A DNA stretch of 64,000 bases from Aeromonas sobria. GTDB lineage: Bacteria > Pseudomonadota > Gammaproteobacteria > Enterobacterales > Aeromonadaceae. Under the pieces are notes generated by a model that was given only the letters and a program-made list of their open reading frames with translations, made no database searches and had not been told where the DNA came from. The stretch's first letter is position 1. Each line of letters opens with the position of its first letter. This document shows positions 17,418 through 25,987 of this stretch, in pieces. A program made the translations under genes and the position numbers. The stretch is from assembly GCF_000820145.1 (NCBI RefSeq), contig NZ_CDBW01000039.1:1-64000 (forward strand), in the 5' to 3' direction.

Positions 17418-18740
17418 ATGAAAAGAACACTTTTGTCCGTCATGGTGTTGCTGGGCGTCAGTGCCGGTGCCCATGCCGAAAACCTGCTCGACATCTATCA
17501 ACAAGCCCAGCTCAAAGACCCGCAGTTGCTGCAATCCAAAGCTGTGCGTGACCAGGCATTCGAGAAGATCAACGAATCTCGCGCCTCATTGTTGCCACAA
17601 ATCAATCTGGGTGCTGGCCTGAACTACCTGCAAAACAAGGGTGATACCCAGACTGGTACTACCGCCAGCGGCAACCTCTCACTGGATCAATCCATCTATC
17701 GCCGTAGCAACTGGATCAATCTGGATCTGACCGAGAAGAGCGCGACCCAATCTGACGTGAGCTATAACCTCGAAATCCAGAACCTGATGCTGCGCAGCGC
17801 CCAGGCCTATTTCAACGTGCTCAAGGCGATGGATACCCTGGAGTTCGTGCAGGCCAACAAAGTAGCCGTAGAGCGTCAGCTGGAACAGACCCAGCAGCGT
17901 TTTGAAGTGGGCCTGACCGCCATCACCGACGTTCATGAAGCTGAAGCCTCCCGTGACCAGGCGCTGGCCGACGAGATCAATGCAGAGAATGAGCTGGCCA
18001 ACAGCTACGAAACCCTGCGCGAGCTGACCGGTATCGATCACCGCAATCTGGATGTGCTGAACACCGATCGTTTCACGCCGCAAAAAACCACCTTTGGCTC
18101 CGACAAGTGGCTGGAGTTGGCGCTGGACAAGAACCTGCAACTGCATAACGCCCGCATCACCAAGGACATCGCCAAAGAGCAGATCGATCTGGCCAAGACA
18201 GGTCATGAGCCGACTCTGGATCTGGGTGCCGGTCTGCAGAGCAGCAACACCGATTACAAGAACGACACTCCGGGCATGAGCAGTGAAAACTCGCAAGGCA
18301 ACATTGGCCTGACCTTCAAGCTGCCGATCTACAGCGGTGGTGCCACTACGTCCAAAGTGAAGCAGGCCCAATTCAACTATGTGGCCGCCAGCGAACTGCT
18401 GGAGAAAAACTTCCGCTCGGTACAGAGTACGGTGCGCTCCTCCTACAACAACGTGAACGCCAGCATCGGCTCGGTACGCGCCTACAGCCAGTCCGTGGTC
18501 TCCGCCGATAGCGCCCTGAAAGCGACCGAAGCCGGTTACGAAGTGGGCACCCGCACCATCGTCGATGTGCTGGACTCCACCCGCAAGCTGTACGATGCCA
18601 AGCAGAAACTCTCTGCCGCCCGTTACAACTACATCCTCAACATCCTCAGCCTGAAACAGGCTGCCGGTGTGCTGGAAGCGCAGGATCTGGTAGAAGTGAA
18701 CCAGGGTCTGATGCCTGCCACGGCAAAAACCAAAGCCTGA
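17418..18740 (+). CDS. tolC: Outer-membrane channel protein TolC
   Basis: 440 residues. I start at ATG 17418, because MKRTLLSVMVLLGVSAGAHA is a clear signal peptide cut before ENLLDIYQQA. The mature protein has the two repeated coiled/beta halves of the TolC family, with LLPQINLGAGLNYLQ and LTFKLPIYSGGATTSKVKQA as the beta-strand regions. It forms the trimeric outer-membrane exit duct for RND, MFS and type I secretion systems. It diverges from nudF, as in E. coli, and is closed by a strong terminator. It is shorter than E. coli TolC (493 aa precursor), mainly at the C-terminus. Confidence 0.95.
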   Translation: MKRTLLSVMVLLGVSAGAHAENLLDIYQQAQLKDPQLLQSKAVRDQAFEKINESRASLLPQINLGAGLNYLQNKGDTQTGTTASGNLSLDQSIYRRSNWINLDLTEKSATQSDVSYNLEIQNLMLRSAQAYFNVLKAMDTLEFVQANKVAVERQLEQTQQRFEVGLTAITDVHEAEASRDQALADEINAENELANSYETLRELTGIDHRNLDVLNTDRFTPQKTTFGSDKWLELALDKNLQLHNARITKDIAKEQIDLAKTGHEPTLDLGAGLQSSNTDYKNDTPGMSSENSQGNIGLTFKLPIYSGGATTSKVKQAQFNYVAASELLEKNFRSVQSTVRSSYNNVNASIGSVRAYSQSVVSADSALKATEAGYEVGTRTIVDVLDSTRKLYDAKQKLSAARYNYILNILSLKQAAGVLEAQDLVEVNQGLMPATAKTKA

Positions 18741-18758
18741 TAGCCGTTATCGGGAATG

Positions 18759-18786
18759 AAAAAGGCGACCGCAAGGTCGCCTTTTT
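18759..18786 (+). terminator. tolC terminator
   Basis: AAAAAGGCGACC (18759-18770), loop GCAA, then GGTCGCCTTTTT (18775-18786). The A and T tracts make it usable from both sides, including the convergent hldE. Confidence 0.93.
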
Positions 18787-18855
18787 GTTATCCGGATTTC
18801 TGTCGGCTTGCTCCGGCCGTAGTTGGCCCCGCCAGATTGCTGGGCCAGCTGAGCG

Positions 18856-20283
18856 TTAGCCGCGCTCGCGGATAGTCTTGATGATGTCGGAGGTGGAGCA
18901 GCCATCTTCAAAATTGAGCACTCGCACCTCACCGCCATTGGCGGTCACCTCAGCGTAACCGGCGATATCCTCCGGCTTGTAATCACCACCCTTGACCAGC
19001 AGGTCCGGCAGGATCTCGGCGATCAGGCGCTGCGGGGTATCTTCACTGAAGGGCACCACCCATGCGACGGCACCAAGGGCCGCCAGCACCGTCATGCGGC
19101 GCTCGGTCGGGTTGACCGGACGACCCGGCCCTTTCAGACGGCGGACCGACTCATCGGTGTTGACCGCCACGATCAGGCGATCCCCCAGCTTGCCAGCATT
19201 GGCCAGGTAGGAGACGTGACCGGCGTGCAGGATGTCGAAGCAGCCGTTGGTCATCACCACTTTCTCGCCGCGCAGACGGGCGGCACGGACCGCCACTTTC
19301 AGCTGGGCTTCAGACATCACACCGAAACCTGTCTCTTGCTCGGTATAGAGGGCGTTGGCCAGCTCGACCGGACTGACGGTAGAGGTACCCAGCTTGCCGA
19401 CCACGATACCGGCTGCGGTATTGGCCAGCGCACAGGCTTCGTCCAGGCTCTTGCCAGCCGCCAGTGAGGTGGCCAGGGTAGATATCACGGTATCACCGGC
19501 ACCGGTCACATCGTAAACCTCGTGAGCCTGGGCCGGCAGGTGCAGCTCGGGCTGACCTTCGCGGATCAGGGTCATGCCGTTTTCAGAACGGGTGACCAGC
19601 AGGGCATCCAGCTCGAAGCGCTTGACCAGCTCCAGCCCCTTGGCGACCAGATCCTCTTCGCTCTTCACCTTGCCAACAACTGCCTCGAACTCGGACATGT
19701 TGGGGGTCAACAGAGTGGCACCACGGTACTTCTCGAAATCGGTCCCCTTGGGATCGACCATCACCGGAATACCCGCAGCGCGGGCCCGCTTGATCATGCC
19801 GGGCACGTCGTTGAGGGCGCCTTTGCCATAGTCGGAGAGGATCATCACGTCGCAGCTCGGCAATGCCTGCTCGACCTTGCTCATCAGCAGGCTGGCATCG
19901 ACGGAGTGGAAGGGCTCTTCAAAATCCAGACGCAGCAGTTGCTGGTTGCGGGACAGTACCCGCAGCTTGGTGATGGTCGGGTAGTCGGCCAGACGAACGA
20001 AATCACAGGCGACTTTGACGCCAGCCATCTGACCGGCCAGCGCATCGGCCGCTTCATCCTGACCGGTCAGGCCAAGCAGCACGGCGTGGGCGCCAAGAGC
20101 GGCGGAGTTGAGGGCCACGTTGGCCGCGCCACCGGGGCGCTCCTCAATGTGTTCAACCTTGACTACGGGTACCGGCGCCTCGGGGGAGATCCGGCCGGTA
20201 GGGCCATGCCAGTAACGGTCCAACATGACATCGCCAACGACCAGCACGCGGGCTTTTTCAAAATCGGGCAGGGTGATCTTCAT
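18856..20283 (-). CDS. hldE: Bifunctional heptose-7-phosphate kinase / heptose-1-phosphate adenylyltransferase
   Basis: 475 residues with two fused domains. Residues 1 to about 318 are a PfkB-type kinase (GDVMLDRYWHG, GGAANVALN, and the anion-hole motif DVTGAGDT). Residues ~340-475 are a nucleotidyltransferase with NGCFDILHAGHV, holding the HxGH signature. It makes ADP-D-glycero-beta-D-manno-heptose for the inner core of LPS. It stands alone and diverges from the lipid A acyltransferase at 20488, another envelope gene, across a 204-bp gap. Confidence 0.97.
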   Translation of the reverse strand: MKITLPDFEKARVLVVGDVMLDRYWHGPTGRISPEAPVPVVKVEHIEERPGGAANVALNSAALGAHAVLLGLTGQDEAADALAGQMAGVKVACDFVRLADYPTITKLRVLSRNQQLLRLDFEEPFHSVDASLLMSKVEQALPSCDVMILSDYGKGALNDVPGMIKRARAAGIPVMVDPKGTDFEKYRGATLLTPNMSEFEAVVGKVKSEEDLVAKGLELVKRFELDALLVTRSENGMTLIREGQPELHLPAQAHEVYDVTGAGDTVISTLATSLAAGKSLDEACALANTAAGIVVGKLGTSTVSPVELANALYTEQETGFGVMSEAQLKVAVRAARLRGEKVVMTNGCFDILHAGHVSYLANAGKLGDRLIVAVNTDESVRRLKGPGRPVNPTERRMTVLAALGAVAWVVPFSEDTPQRLIAEILPDLLVKGGDYKPEDIAGYAEVTANGGEVRVLNFEDGCSTSDIIKTIRERG

Positions 20284-20487
20284 CTGTATCGGCTCTCAAA
20301 ACCTGAAAAATCAGCGGACGATTTTATCACACTCTTTTATTGGGTGGAGAAAAAGCCGACCGCCGTTGCCGCCGCTGTCACGCTAACCGGACGCAGGCTA
20401 CCCCTCTGACCAGCACACAGCCATTCGCCCCCGCCCCCCCTTTTCGGCTAGAATCCCCCGATTGTGTTTGCGAACAAGAGATTATCC

Positions 20488-21411
20488 ATGGCCCATGACA
20501 ACGCTCCTCGCCTCGAGCCCCGCCTGTTTCATCCCCGTTACTGGGCCAGCTGGTTCGGCCTCTCCCTGCTCTGGCTGCTGACCTTGCTGCCGTGGCGCAG
20601 CCAGATGTGGCTGGGCCGCCAGCTCGGCCGCCTCGCCGCCAGGATATTGAAGTCCCGGGTCAAGATTGCCCGTCGCAATCTGGAACTGGCACTGCCGGAG
20701 CTGACCCGGGATGAGCGGGAGACGCTGCTGAAAGCAAACTTCGAGAGCGTGGGCTGCGCCGTGTTCGAGGTGGGCATGGCCTGGTTCTGGCCAGACTGGC
20801 GGATGCGCAACCTGATGAAGGTGGAAGGGGAAGAGCATGTCATCGCCGCCATGGAAAAAGGTCATGGCATGCTGCTGCTCTCCTGCCACTTCCTGACCCT
20901 GGAACTCAACGCCCGCTGTTTCGGTCTGGTACGCCCCGGGGTGGGGGTCTATCGCCCCAACACCAATCCGGTGCTGGAGTATGCCCAGTACCACGGTCGC
21001 TGCGCCTCCAACAAATATCTGGTGGACCGGATGGACGTGAAGGGGATGATCAAGGCGCTGCGCAACGGCGACGCCCTCTGGTACGCGCCGGATCACGACT
21101 ACGGCAGCCACGCCAGCGTGTTCGTGCCCTACTTCGCCGTCGAGCAGGCGGCCACCATCTCCGGCACCGCCACCCTGGCGCGGGTGAAGAACACCGTCAC
21201 TCTGCCCTGCTACAACATCCGCACCAGCGAGGGTTACACCCTGCATATCGGGGCACCGCTCGCCGACTACCCCAGCGGTGACGAGATGGTCGATGCCGCC
21301 CGCGCCAACCGCGAGATTGAAGCCGCCGTGCGCAAGGCGCCGGAGCAGTACATGTGGCTCCATCGCCGCTTCAAGACCCGCCCCTCCCCCGAGGATGCCA
21401 GCTTCTACTAA
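20488..21411 (+). CDS. lpxL: Lipid A biosynthesis (Kdo)2-lipid IVA acyltransferase, LpxL-type
   Basis: 307 residues. ATG 20488 (MAHDNAPRL) is the preferred start; a GTG at 20464 is possible. One N-terminal membrane segment (WFGLSLLWLLTLLPW) anchors it in the inner membrane. The HX4E catalytic pair is visible in CHFLTLEL, followed by YRPNTNPVLEY, as in LpxL/LpxM enzymes. It adds a secondary acyl chain to lipid A. LpxL and LpxM cannot be told apart with certainty from the sequence alone; the short N-terminus and the block around HFLTLEL favour LpxL. Confidence 0.85.
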   Translation: MAHDNAPRLEPRLFHPRYWASWFGLSLLWLLTLLPWRSQMWLGRQLGRLAARILKSRVKIARRNLELALPELTRDERETLLKANFESVGCAVFEVGMAWFWPDWRMRNLMKVEGEEHVIAAMEKGHGMLLLSCHFLTLELNARCFGLVRPGVGVYRPNTNPVLEYAQYHGRCASNKYLVDRMDVKGMIKALRNGDALWYAPDHDYGSHASVFVPYFAVEQAATISGTATLARVKNTVTLPCYNIRTSEGYTLHIGAPLADYPSGDEMVDAARANREIEAAVRKAPEQYMWLHRRFKTRPSPEDASFY

Positions 21412-21448
21412 GCAGCCGCACCCGACAGGGGCCATATCGCAAAAACCG

Positions 21449-21476
21449 ACAAACCGCCTGCTGGCGGTTTGTTTTT
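21449..21476 (+). terminator. Terminator of the lipid A acyltransferase gene
   Basis: ACAAACCGCC (21449-21458), loop TGCT, GGCGGTTTGT (21463-21472), then TTTT. Confidence 0.93.
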
Positions 21477-21723
21477 ATCTGCGTTCATCCCTGCGCGGCA
21501 AACAAGATCCCCGAGCGTCAGCCGCACAATCACACCCTGTTTTTTCCTACCTATCTCCATCAGCCAGCCGCAAAAGAGCCCTCATCGCCGACCATAAAGC
21601 TGAAAGCGGGTTACAAACTTATTGATTCATTGATAACCAAGAGGCTATTTCGATAAATCCATCGTCACTACCCGCTGATGAGTCATTGAGCGACATGCTC
21701 CATTTGAATACAAAAGCTGAATT

Positions 21724-21926
21724 TGTGACAAAAATCACCTTTTCGTCCGAGTGCAGCAAACCAGCATTGGTGACTTTCATCACAAAAATAGGTCACTCAA
21801 AACAGAAAGGATCGAAAAGTAGCCGAATTACAGCATCAGAACGTGACCCAGATCACTGGTTGGGGAGGGGGTATGGCGGGGTATCTGAGAGGTAGATCAC
21901 AAGACACCCCGTTTTCAGCCTAATAT
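21724..21926 (+). promoter_or_regulatory. Mannitol operon promoter with four CRP-like sites
   Basis: Four half-palindromes of the TGTGA-N6-TCACA type lie in ~180 bp: TGTGA/TCACC (21724-21739), GGTGA/TCACA (21769-21784), CGTGA/TCACT (21842-21857) and TGAGA/TCACA (21886-21901). A candidate -10, TAATAT, is at 21921-21926. The last site would then be centred about 40 bp before transcription start, the class II position. E. coli mtlADR is also known for multiple CRP sites. The stretch 21412-21723 holds no gene beyond the terminator. Confidence 0.7.
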
Positions 21927-21962
21927 GATCGCAAGCTGGTAGATTGAAGTTGCTTAGACGAC

Positions 21963-21995
21963 CGGGATGGCGGTTCGGCAAAACCGGCCATCCCG
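21963..21995 (+). promoter_or_regulatory. Hairpin in the mtlA leader
   Basis: CGGGATGGC (21963-21971) pairs with GCCATCCCG (21987-21995), extended by GGTT/AACC across one bulged base. It ends 42 nt before the mtlA start and has no T run, so it is a leader structure rather than a terminator. It could be a site for RNA-level control. Confidence 0.6.
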
Positions 21996-22037
21996 ACTAC
22001 CACTTTTAATCAAACAGGCTTAAAACGGGGTCCCGAC

Positions 22038-23960
22038 ATGTTATCACCGGATACCAAAGTCAAGATACAGAATTTTGGACGCTTCCTGTCCAATATGGTC
22101 ATGCCCAACATAGGCGCCTTCATCGCCTGGGGCTTTATTACTGCACTCTTTATCCCCACCGGCTGGCTGCCAAGCGAAACCTTGGCCAAGCTGGTTGGCC
22201 CCATGATCACCTACCTGCTGCCGCTGCTGATTGGCTACACCGGCGGCAAGCTGATGGGCGGTGAGCGCGGCGGCGTGGTCGGCGCCATCACCACCATGGG
22301 CGTCATCGTGGGGACCGACATCCCGATGTTCATGGGCGCCATGATGGTCGGCCCGCTCGGTGGCTGGACCATCAAGCGCTTCGACAAGGCGATGGACGGT
22401 CGCGTCAAGAGCGGCTTCGAGATGCTGGTCAACAACTTCTCCGCCGGCCTTATCGGCATGCTGCTGGCCATCCTCGCCTTCTTCGTGATTGGCCCCTTCG
22501 TCAAGGTGCTCTCCGGCCTGCTGGCCGGTGGCGTCGGCTTCCTGGTGGAAAACCACATGCTGCCGCTCACCTCTATCTTCGTCGAACCGGCCAAGATCCT
22601 GTTCCTCAACAACGCCATCAACCACGGCATCTTCTCGCCGCTGGGGATCCAGCAGGCGACCGAGCATGGCAGCTCCATCTTCTTCCTGATTGAAGCTAAC
22701 CCGGGCCCGGGCATGGGTGTGCTGCTGGCCTACATGGTGTTCGGTCGTGGTGCGGCCAAGCAATCCGCAGCTGGCGCCTCCATCATTCACTTCTTCGGCG
22801 GCATCCACGAGATCTACTTCCCGTACGTGCTGATGAACCCGCGCCTCATTCTGGCGGTGATCGCCGGTGGCATGACCGGGGTCTTTACCCTGACCCTGTT
22901 CAACGCTGGTCTGGTCTCCCCTGCCTCACCAGGCTCCATCTTCGCCGTGCTGTTGATGACACCGAAAGCCTCCCTGATCGGGGTCGCCCTCTCCATCATC
23001 AGCGCCACTCTGGTCTCCTTCCTGGTAGCTGCCGTATTCGTTCGCGCCCAGCAGCCGGAAGCCGACGAGGCCGATGCCCTCGGTGAAGCCACCCGCAAGA
23101 TGAAAGCCATGAAGGGCGGCAAGCCTGAAACCGCAGCGGCCAAGAAGCCGGGCGGCGAGCTGATGGCAGTGCGCAATATCGTGGTCGCCTGCGATGCAGG
23201 GATGGGTTCCAGCGCCATGGGTGCCGGCATGCTGCGCAAGCGGGTGCAGGCCGCCGGGCTCGATATCAGCGTTACCAACCGCGCCATCGATCAGCTCGAC
23301 GATCAGGTGGACTGGGTCATCACCCACAAGGATCTGACCGAGCGGGCCCGTCGCCATGCGCCGAATGCTCACCATATCTCGCTCACCAACTTCCTCGACA
23401 ACGGCCTCTATCAGGAGCTGGTACAGAGCCTGACCCGCGCCGCCAACGATGACGTCGCCAACCCGCAACTGCTGGTGGCGGCTAACGACGACAGCTACGA
23501 GCCGCAAGCAGCCGAGGTCTTTATCCTGAGCCGTCATGACGTGCATCTGGGGCTGAAAGCGGACAACAAGGAGGCCGCCATCCTGACCGCAGGCCGACTG
23601 CTGGCAGAGCGCGGCTACGTGGCACCCGACTACGTCAACGCCATGCTGGAGCGCGAGCAGCTGGTCTCTACCTACCTCGGCGAGTCCATCGCCGTGCCTC
23701 ACGGCACCATCGCCGCCAAGAAGTTCGTGAAGCGTACCGGCATCGTCATCTGCCAGTACCCGGCCGGAGTCGCCTTTGGTGAAGCGGCGGACGAGGTAGC
23801 GCGACTGGTGATCGGCATTGCCGCCCGCAACGACGAACACATGCAGGTGATAACCCGCCTGACCAATGCACTGGATGAACCCGGTCTCATCGACCGACTG
23901 GCCAGCACCACGGATCCCCAGGCTTTCCTGGATCTGCTGGGTGCCGAACAGGCTGCGTAA
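22038..23960 (+). CDS. mtlA: Mannitol-specific PTS enzyme IICBA
   Basis: 640 residues with all three PTS domains in one chain. The membrane IIC domain covers residues 1 to about 345. IIB has phosphocysteine C385 in VVACDAGMGSSAMG. IIA has phosphohistidine H555 in ESIAVPHGTIAAKK. These match C384 and H554 of E. coli MtlA. It takes up mannitol across the inner membrane and phosphorylates it to mannitol 1-phosphate. It is first in mtlADR and lies behind a CRP-rich promoter, as expected for catabolite control. Confidence 0.98.
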   Translation: MLSPDTKVKIQNFGRFLSNMVMPNIGAFIAWGFITALFIPTGWLPSETLAKLVGPMITYLLPLLIGYTGGKLMGGERGGVVGAITTMGVIVGTDIPMFMGAMMVGPLGGWTIKRFDKAMDGRVKSGFEMLVNNFSAGLIGMLLAILAFFVIGPFVKVLSGLLAGGVGFLVENHMLPLTSIFVEPAKILFLNNAINHGIFSPLGIQQATEHGSSIFFLIEANPGPGMGVLLAYMVFGRGAAKQSAAGASIIHFFGGIHEIYFPYVLMNPRLILAVIAGGMTGVFTLTLFNAGLVSPASPGSIFAVLLMTPKASLIGVALSIISATLVSFLVAAVFVRAQQPEADEADALGEATRKMKAMKGGKPETAAAKKPGGELMAVRNIVVACDAGMGSSAMGAGMLRKRVQAAGLDISVTNRAIDQLDDQVDWVITHKDLTERARRHAPNAHHISLTNFLDNGLYQELVQSLTRAANDDVANPQLLVAANDDSYEPQAAEVFILSRHDVHLGLKADNKEAAILTAGRLLAERGYVAPDYVNAMLEREQLVSTYLGESIAVPHGTIAAKKFVKRTGIVICQYPAGVAFGEAADEVARLVIGIAARNDEHMQVITRLTNALDEPGLIDRLASTTDPQAFLDLLGAEQAA

Positions 23961-23997
23961 TCATCTTTCATCGTCTTTGGTTCAAGAGGTTAATATC

Positions 23998-25143
23998 ATG
24001 AAAACATTGCATTTTGGTGCTGGTAACATCGGTCGCGGCTTTATCGGCAAACTGCTGGCAGATGCCAGCCATCAGGTCACTTTCGCCGACGTCAACGACA
24101 CGCTTATCGATCAGCTCAATCACCGTCAGGAGTACAAGGTCCATGTGGTGGGAGCGGATCAGAAGTTGGACGTGGTGCGCAACGTGGCAGCGGTCAGCTC
24201 CGCCGGTCACGAGGTGATCGCCCGCATCATCACCGCCGATCTGGTCACCACTGCGGTTGGCCCCAACATTCTGGACAAGATTGCCAGCACCCTGGCCAAG
24301 GGGCTGCAGGCCCGCTTCGATGCTGGCAACCTGACACCGCTGAACGTCATCGCCTGCGAAAACATGGTGCGCGGCACCAGCCACCTCAAGCAGGAGGTAC
24401 TCAAGTACCTGCCAGTCGCGTATCATGCCACGCTCGAAACCTGCATCGGCTTCGTCGACTCGGCGGTGGATCGCATCGTGCCGCCCGCCGCGGCCGCCAA
24501 CGATGATCCGCTGGAAGTGACGGTAGAGAGCTTCAGCGAGTGGATCGTCGACCAGACCCAGTTCAAGGGTGAGCTGCCCCAGGTGGCGGGCATGGAGCCC
24601 ACCGACAACCTGATGGCCTTCGTCGAGCGCAAGCTGTTTACCCTTAACACCGGCCACATCGTCACCGCCTACCTCGGCAAGCTACGGGGTTACCGCACAG
24701 TGCGCGAAGCGATCGAAGATCCGGTGATCCGCAGCAAGGTTCGCCGCGCCATGGAGGAGAGCGGTGCCGTGCTGGTGAAACGCTACGGCTTCGACCCGCG
24801 CCTGCACGCCGCCTACATCGAGAAGATCCTCTCCCGCTTCGCCAACCCCTATCTGGTGGACGAAATTGATCGGGTCGGTCGTCAGCCACTGCGCAAGCTG
24901 GCGGCGGGGGATCGGCTGGTGAAGCCGCTGCTCGGCACCCTGGAATACGGCCTGCCCAACGAGCAGTTGCAGGAGGGGATCGCCGCAGCGCTGCACTATC
25001 GCAACGCCGATGACCCGCAGGCGGTGGAGCTGCAAGCCCTGCTGGCGGAGCTGGGCTCGGCCAAAGCACTGGCCCGCGTCACCGGGCTGGATGAAGAGAG
25101 CGAGGTGGTTCGCGCCATCGTCGCCCGTTACGAAACCCTGTAA
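23998..25143 (+). CDS. mtlD: Mannitol-1-phosphate 5-dehydrogenase
   Basis: 381 residues from ATG 23998, with AAGAGG ahead. The N-terminal Rossmann motif is HFGAGNIGRGFIG. The polyol dehydrogenase active-site block is KLFTLNTGHIVTAYLG, with the conserved Lys and His, and ENMVRGTS is present too. It oxidises mannitol 1-phosphate to fructose 6-phosphate with NAD. The length matches E. coli MtlD (382 aa). It is co-transcribed with mtlA (37-nt gap). Confidence 0.98.
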   Translation: MKTLHFGAGNIGRGFIGKLLADASHQVTFADVNDTLIDQLNHRQEYKVHVVGADQKLDVVRNVAAVSSAGHEVIARIITADLVTTAVGPNILDKIASTLAKGLQARFDAGNLTPLNVIACENMVRGTSHLKQEVLKYLPVAYHATLETCIGFVDSAVDRIVPPAAAANDDPLEVTVESFSEWIVDQTQFKGELPQVAGMEPTDNLMAFVERKLFTLNTGHIVTAYLGKLRGYRTVREAIEDPVIRSKVRRAMEESGAVLVKRYGFDPRLHAAYIEKILSRFANPYLVDEIDRVGRQPLRKLAAGDRLVKPLLGTLEYGLPNEQLQEGIAAALHYRNADDPQAVELQALLAELGSAKALARVTGLDEESEVVRAIVARYETL

Positions 25144-25156
25144 TGACCCTGCTTGC

Positions 25157-25214
25157 GGCACATTCAGCCACCACTAATAGCGCGCCAAGCGCTTGAATGG
25201 CAAGGGAATGTGCC
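25157..25214. repeat. Inverted repeat in the mtlD-mtlR gap
   Basis: GGCACATTC (25157-25165) and GAATGTGCC (25206-25214) flank 40 bp, allowing a long hairpin in the mRNA. Its place between the enzyme genes and the regulator gene fits RNA processing or partial termination that would lower mtlR expression. Confidence 0.5.
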
Positions 25215-25276
25215 CCATATGATAAAAACCGGGAGAGAGGTCCACTCTCTCCCTGTCAGCTGGACCCTATACACCT

Positions 25277-25798
25277 ATGACCACACACCAGGAAGATGAA
25301 GTACTGGAACGACTGAACGAGCAGGATGGCCCCCGCGGCTTCTTTCTCGAAGCCGTGACCATCCTGGAAGAGGCGGTCGACTCCCTGATGCGACGCGCGT
25401 TCCGTCAGGAGGAGTATGCCGTCAAATACGCCATCGAACCCCTGCTCAACCAGAGTGGCCCCCTCGGCCAGCTGGAGGTGCGCCTCAAGCTCATCTTCGC
25501 CCTCGGCCTCATCTCCCTCGAGCGCTATCAGGATATCGAAGCCTATATCAAGATCCGCGACTTTCTGGTGCGCGACCCCAAGGATTACCGCTTCAGCGAC
25601 AAGCCGATCCGCGATCTGCTCGACCGCCTGCACGGGGTCAATCAGGGCGGCATGATGAAGCTGGAGCCCCCCACCAGCGAAGAGGATTGGGCCTTCTACC
25701 AGATGCAGCTCAACCGGCTCGATCAGATGGTGCGCTCCGCACTGGTACTGGCGCTGGCCGACTGTATCGGCGAGCTCCACAAGGAGAGCCCCATCTAA
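25277..25798 (+). CDS. mtlR: Mannitol operon repressor
   Basis: 173 residues of the MtlR family, all helical: RGFFLEAVTILEEAVDSLMRRAF, then GPLGQLEVRLKLIFALGLIS, and IKIRDFLVRDPKDYRFSD. In E. coli it represses mtlADR, although it lacks a classical DNA-binding fold and its mechanism is not clear. It lies third in the operon after a 133-bp gap that contains an inverted repeat. Confidence 0.93.
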   Translation: MTTHQEDEVLERLNEQDGPRGFFLEAVTILEEAVDSLMRRAFRQEEYAVKYAIEPLLNQSGPLGQLEVRLKLIFALGLISLERYQDIEAYIKIRDFLVRDPKDYRFSDKPIRDLLDRLHGVNQGGMMKLEPPTSEEDWAFYQMQLNRLDQMVRSALVLALADCIGELHKESPI

Positions 25799-25987
25799 TC
25801 CGGCCCCAAGACCACCCCATCACCACGGTTGGCGTCTGGCTGGCGCCCGTCACACCACCGCCAGCCACCATGACGCCGACTGTCGCACATCTCCCCATCC
25901 CAGCCCCGACGCCGCTCCTTCCGGTGTCAATCTGACCAACTTACCCACTACACTAGCTCCATACTCACAGCCTGAATCGAGGTCTGC

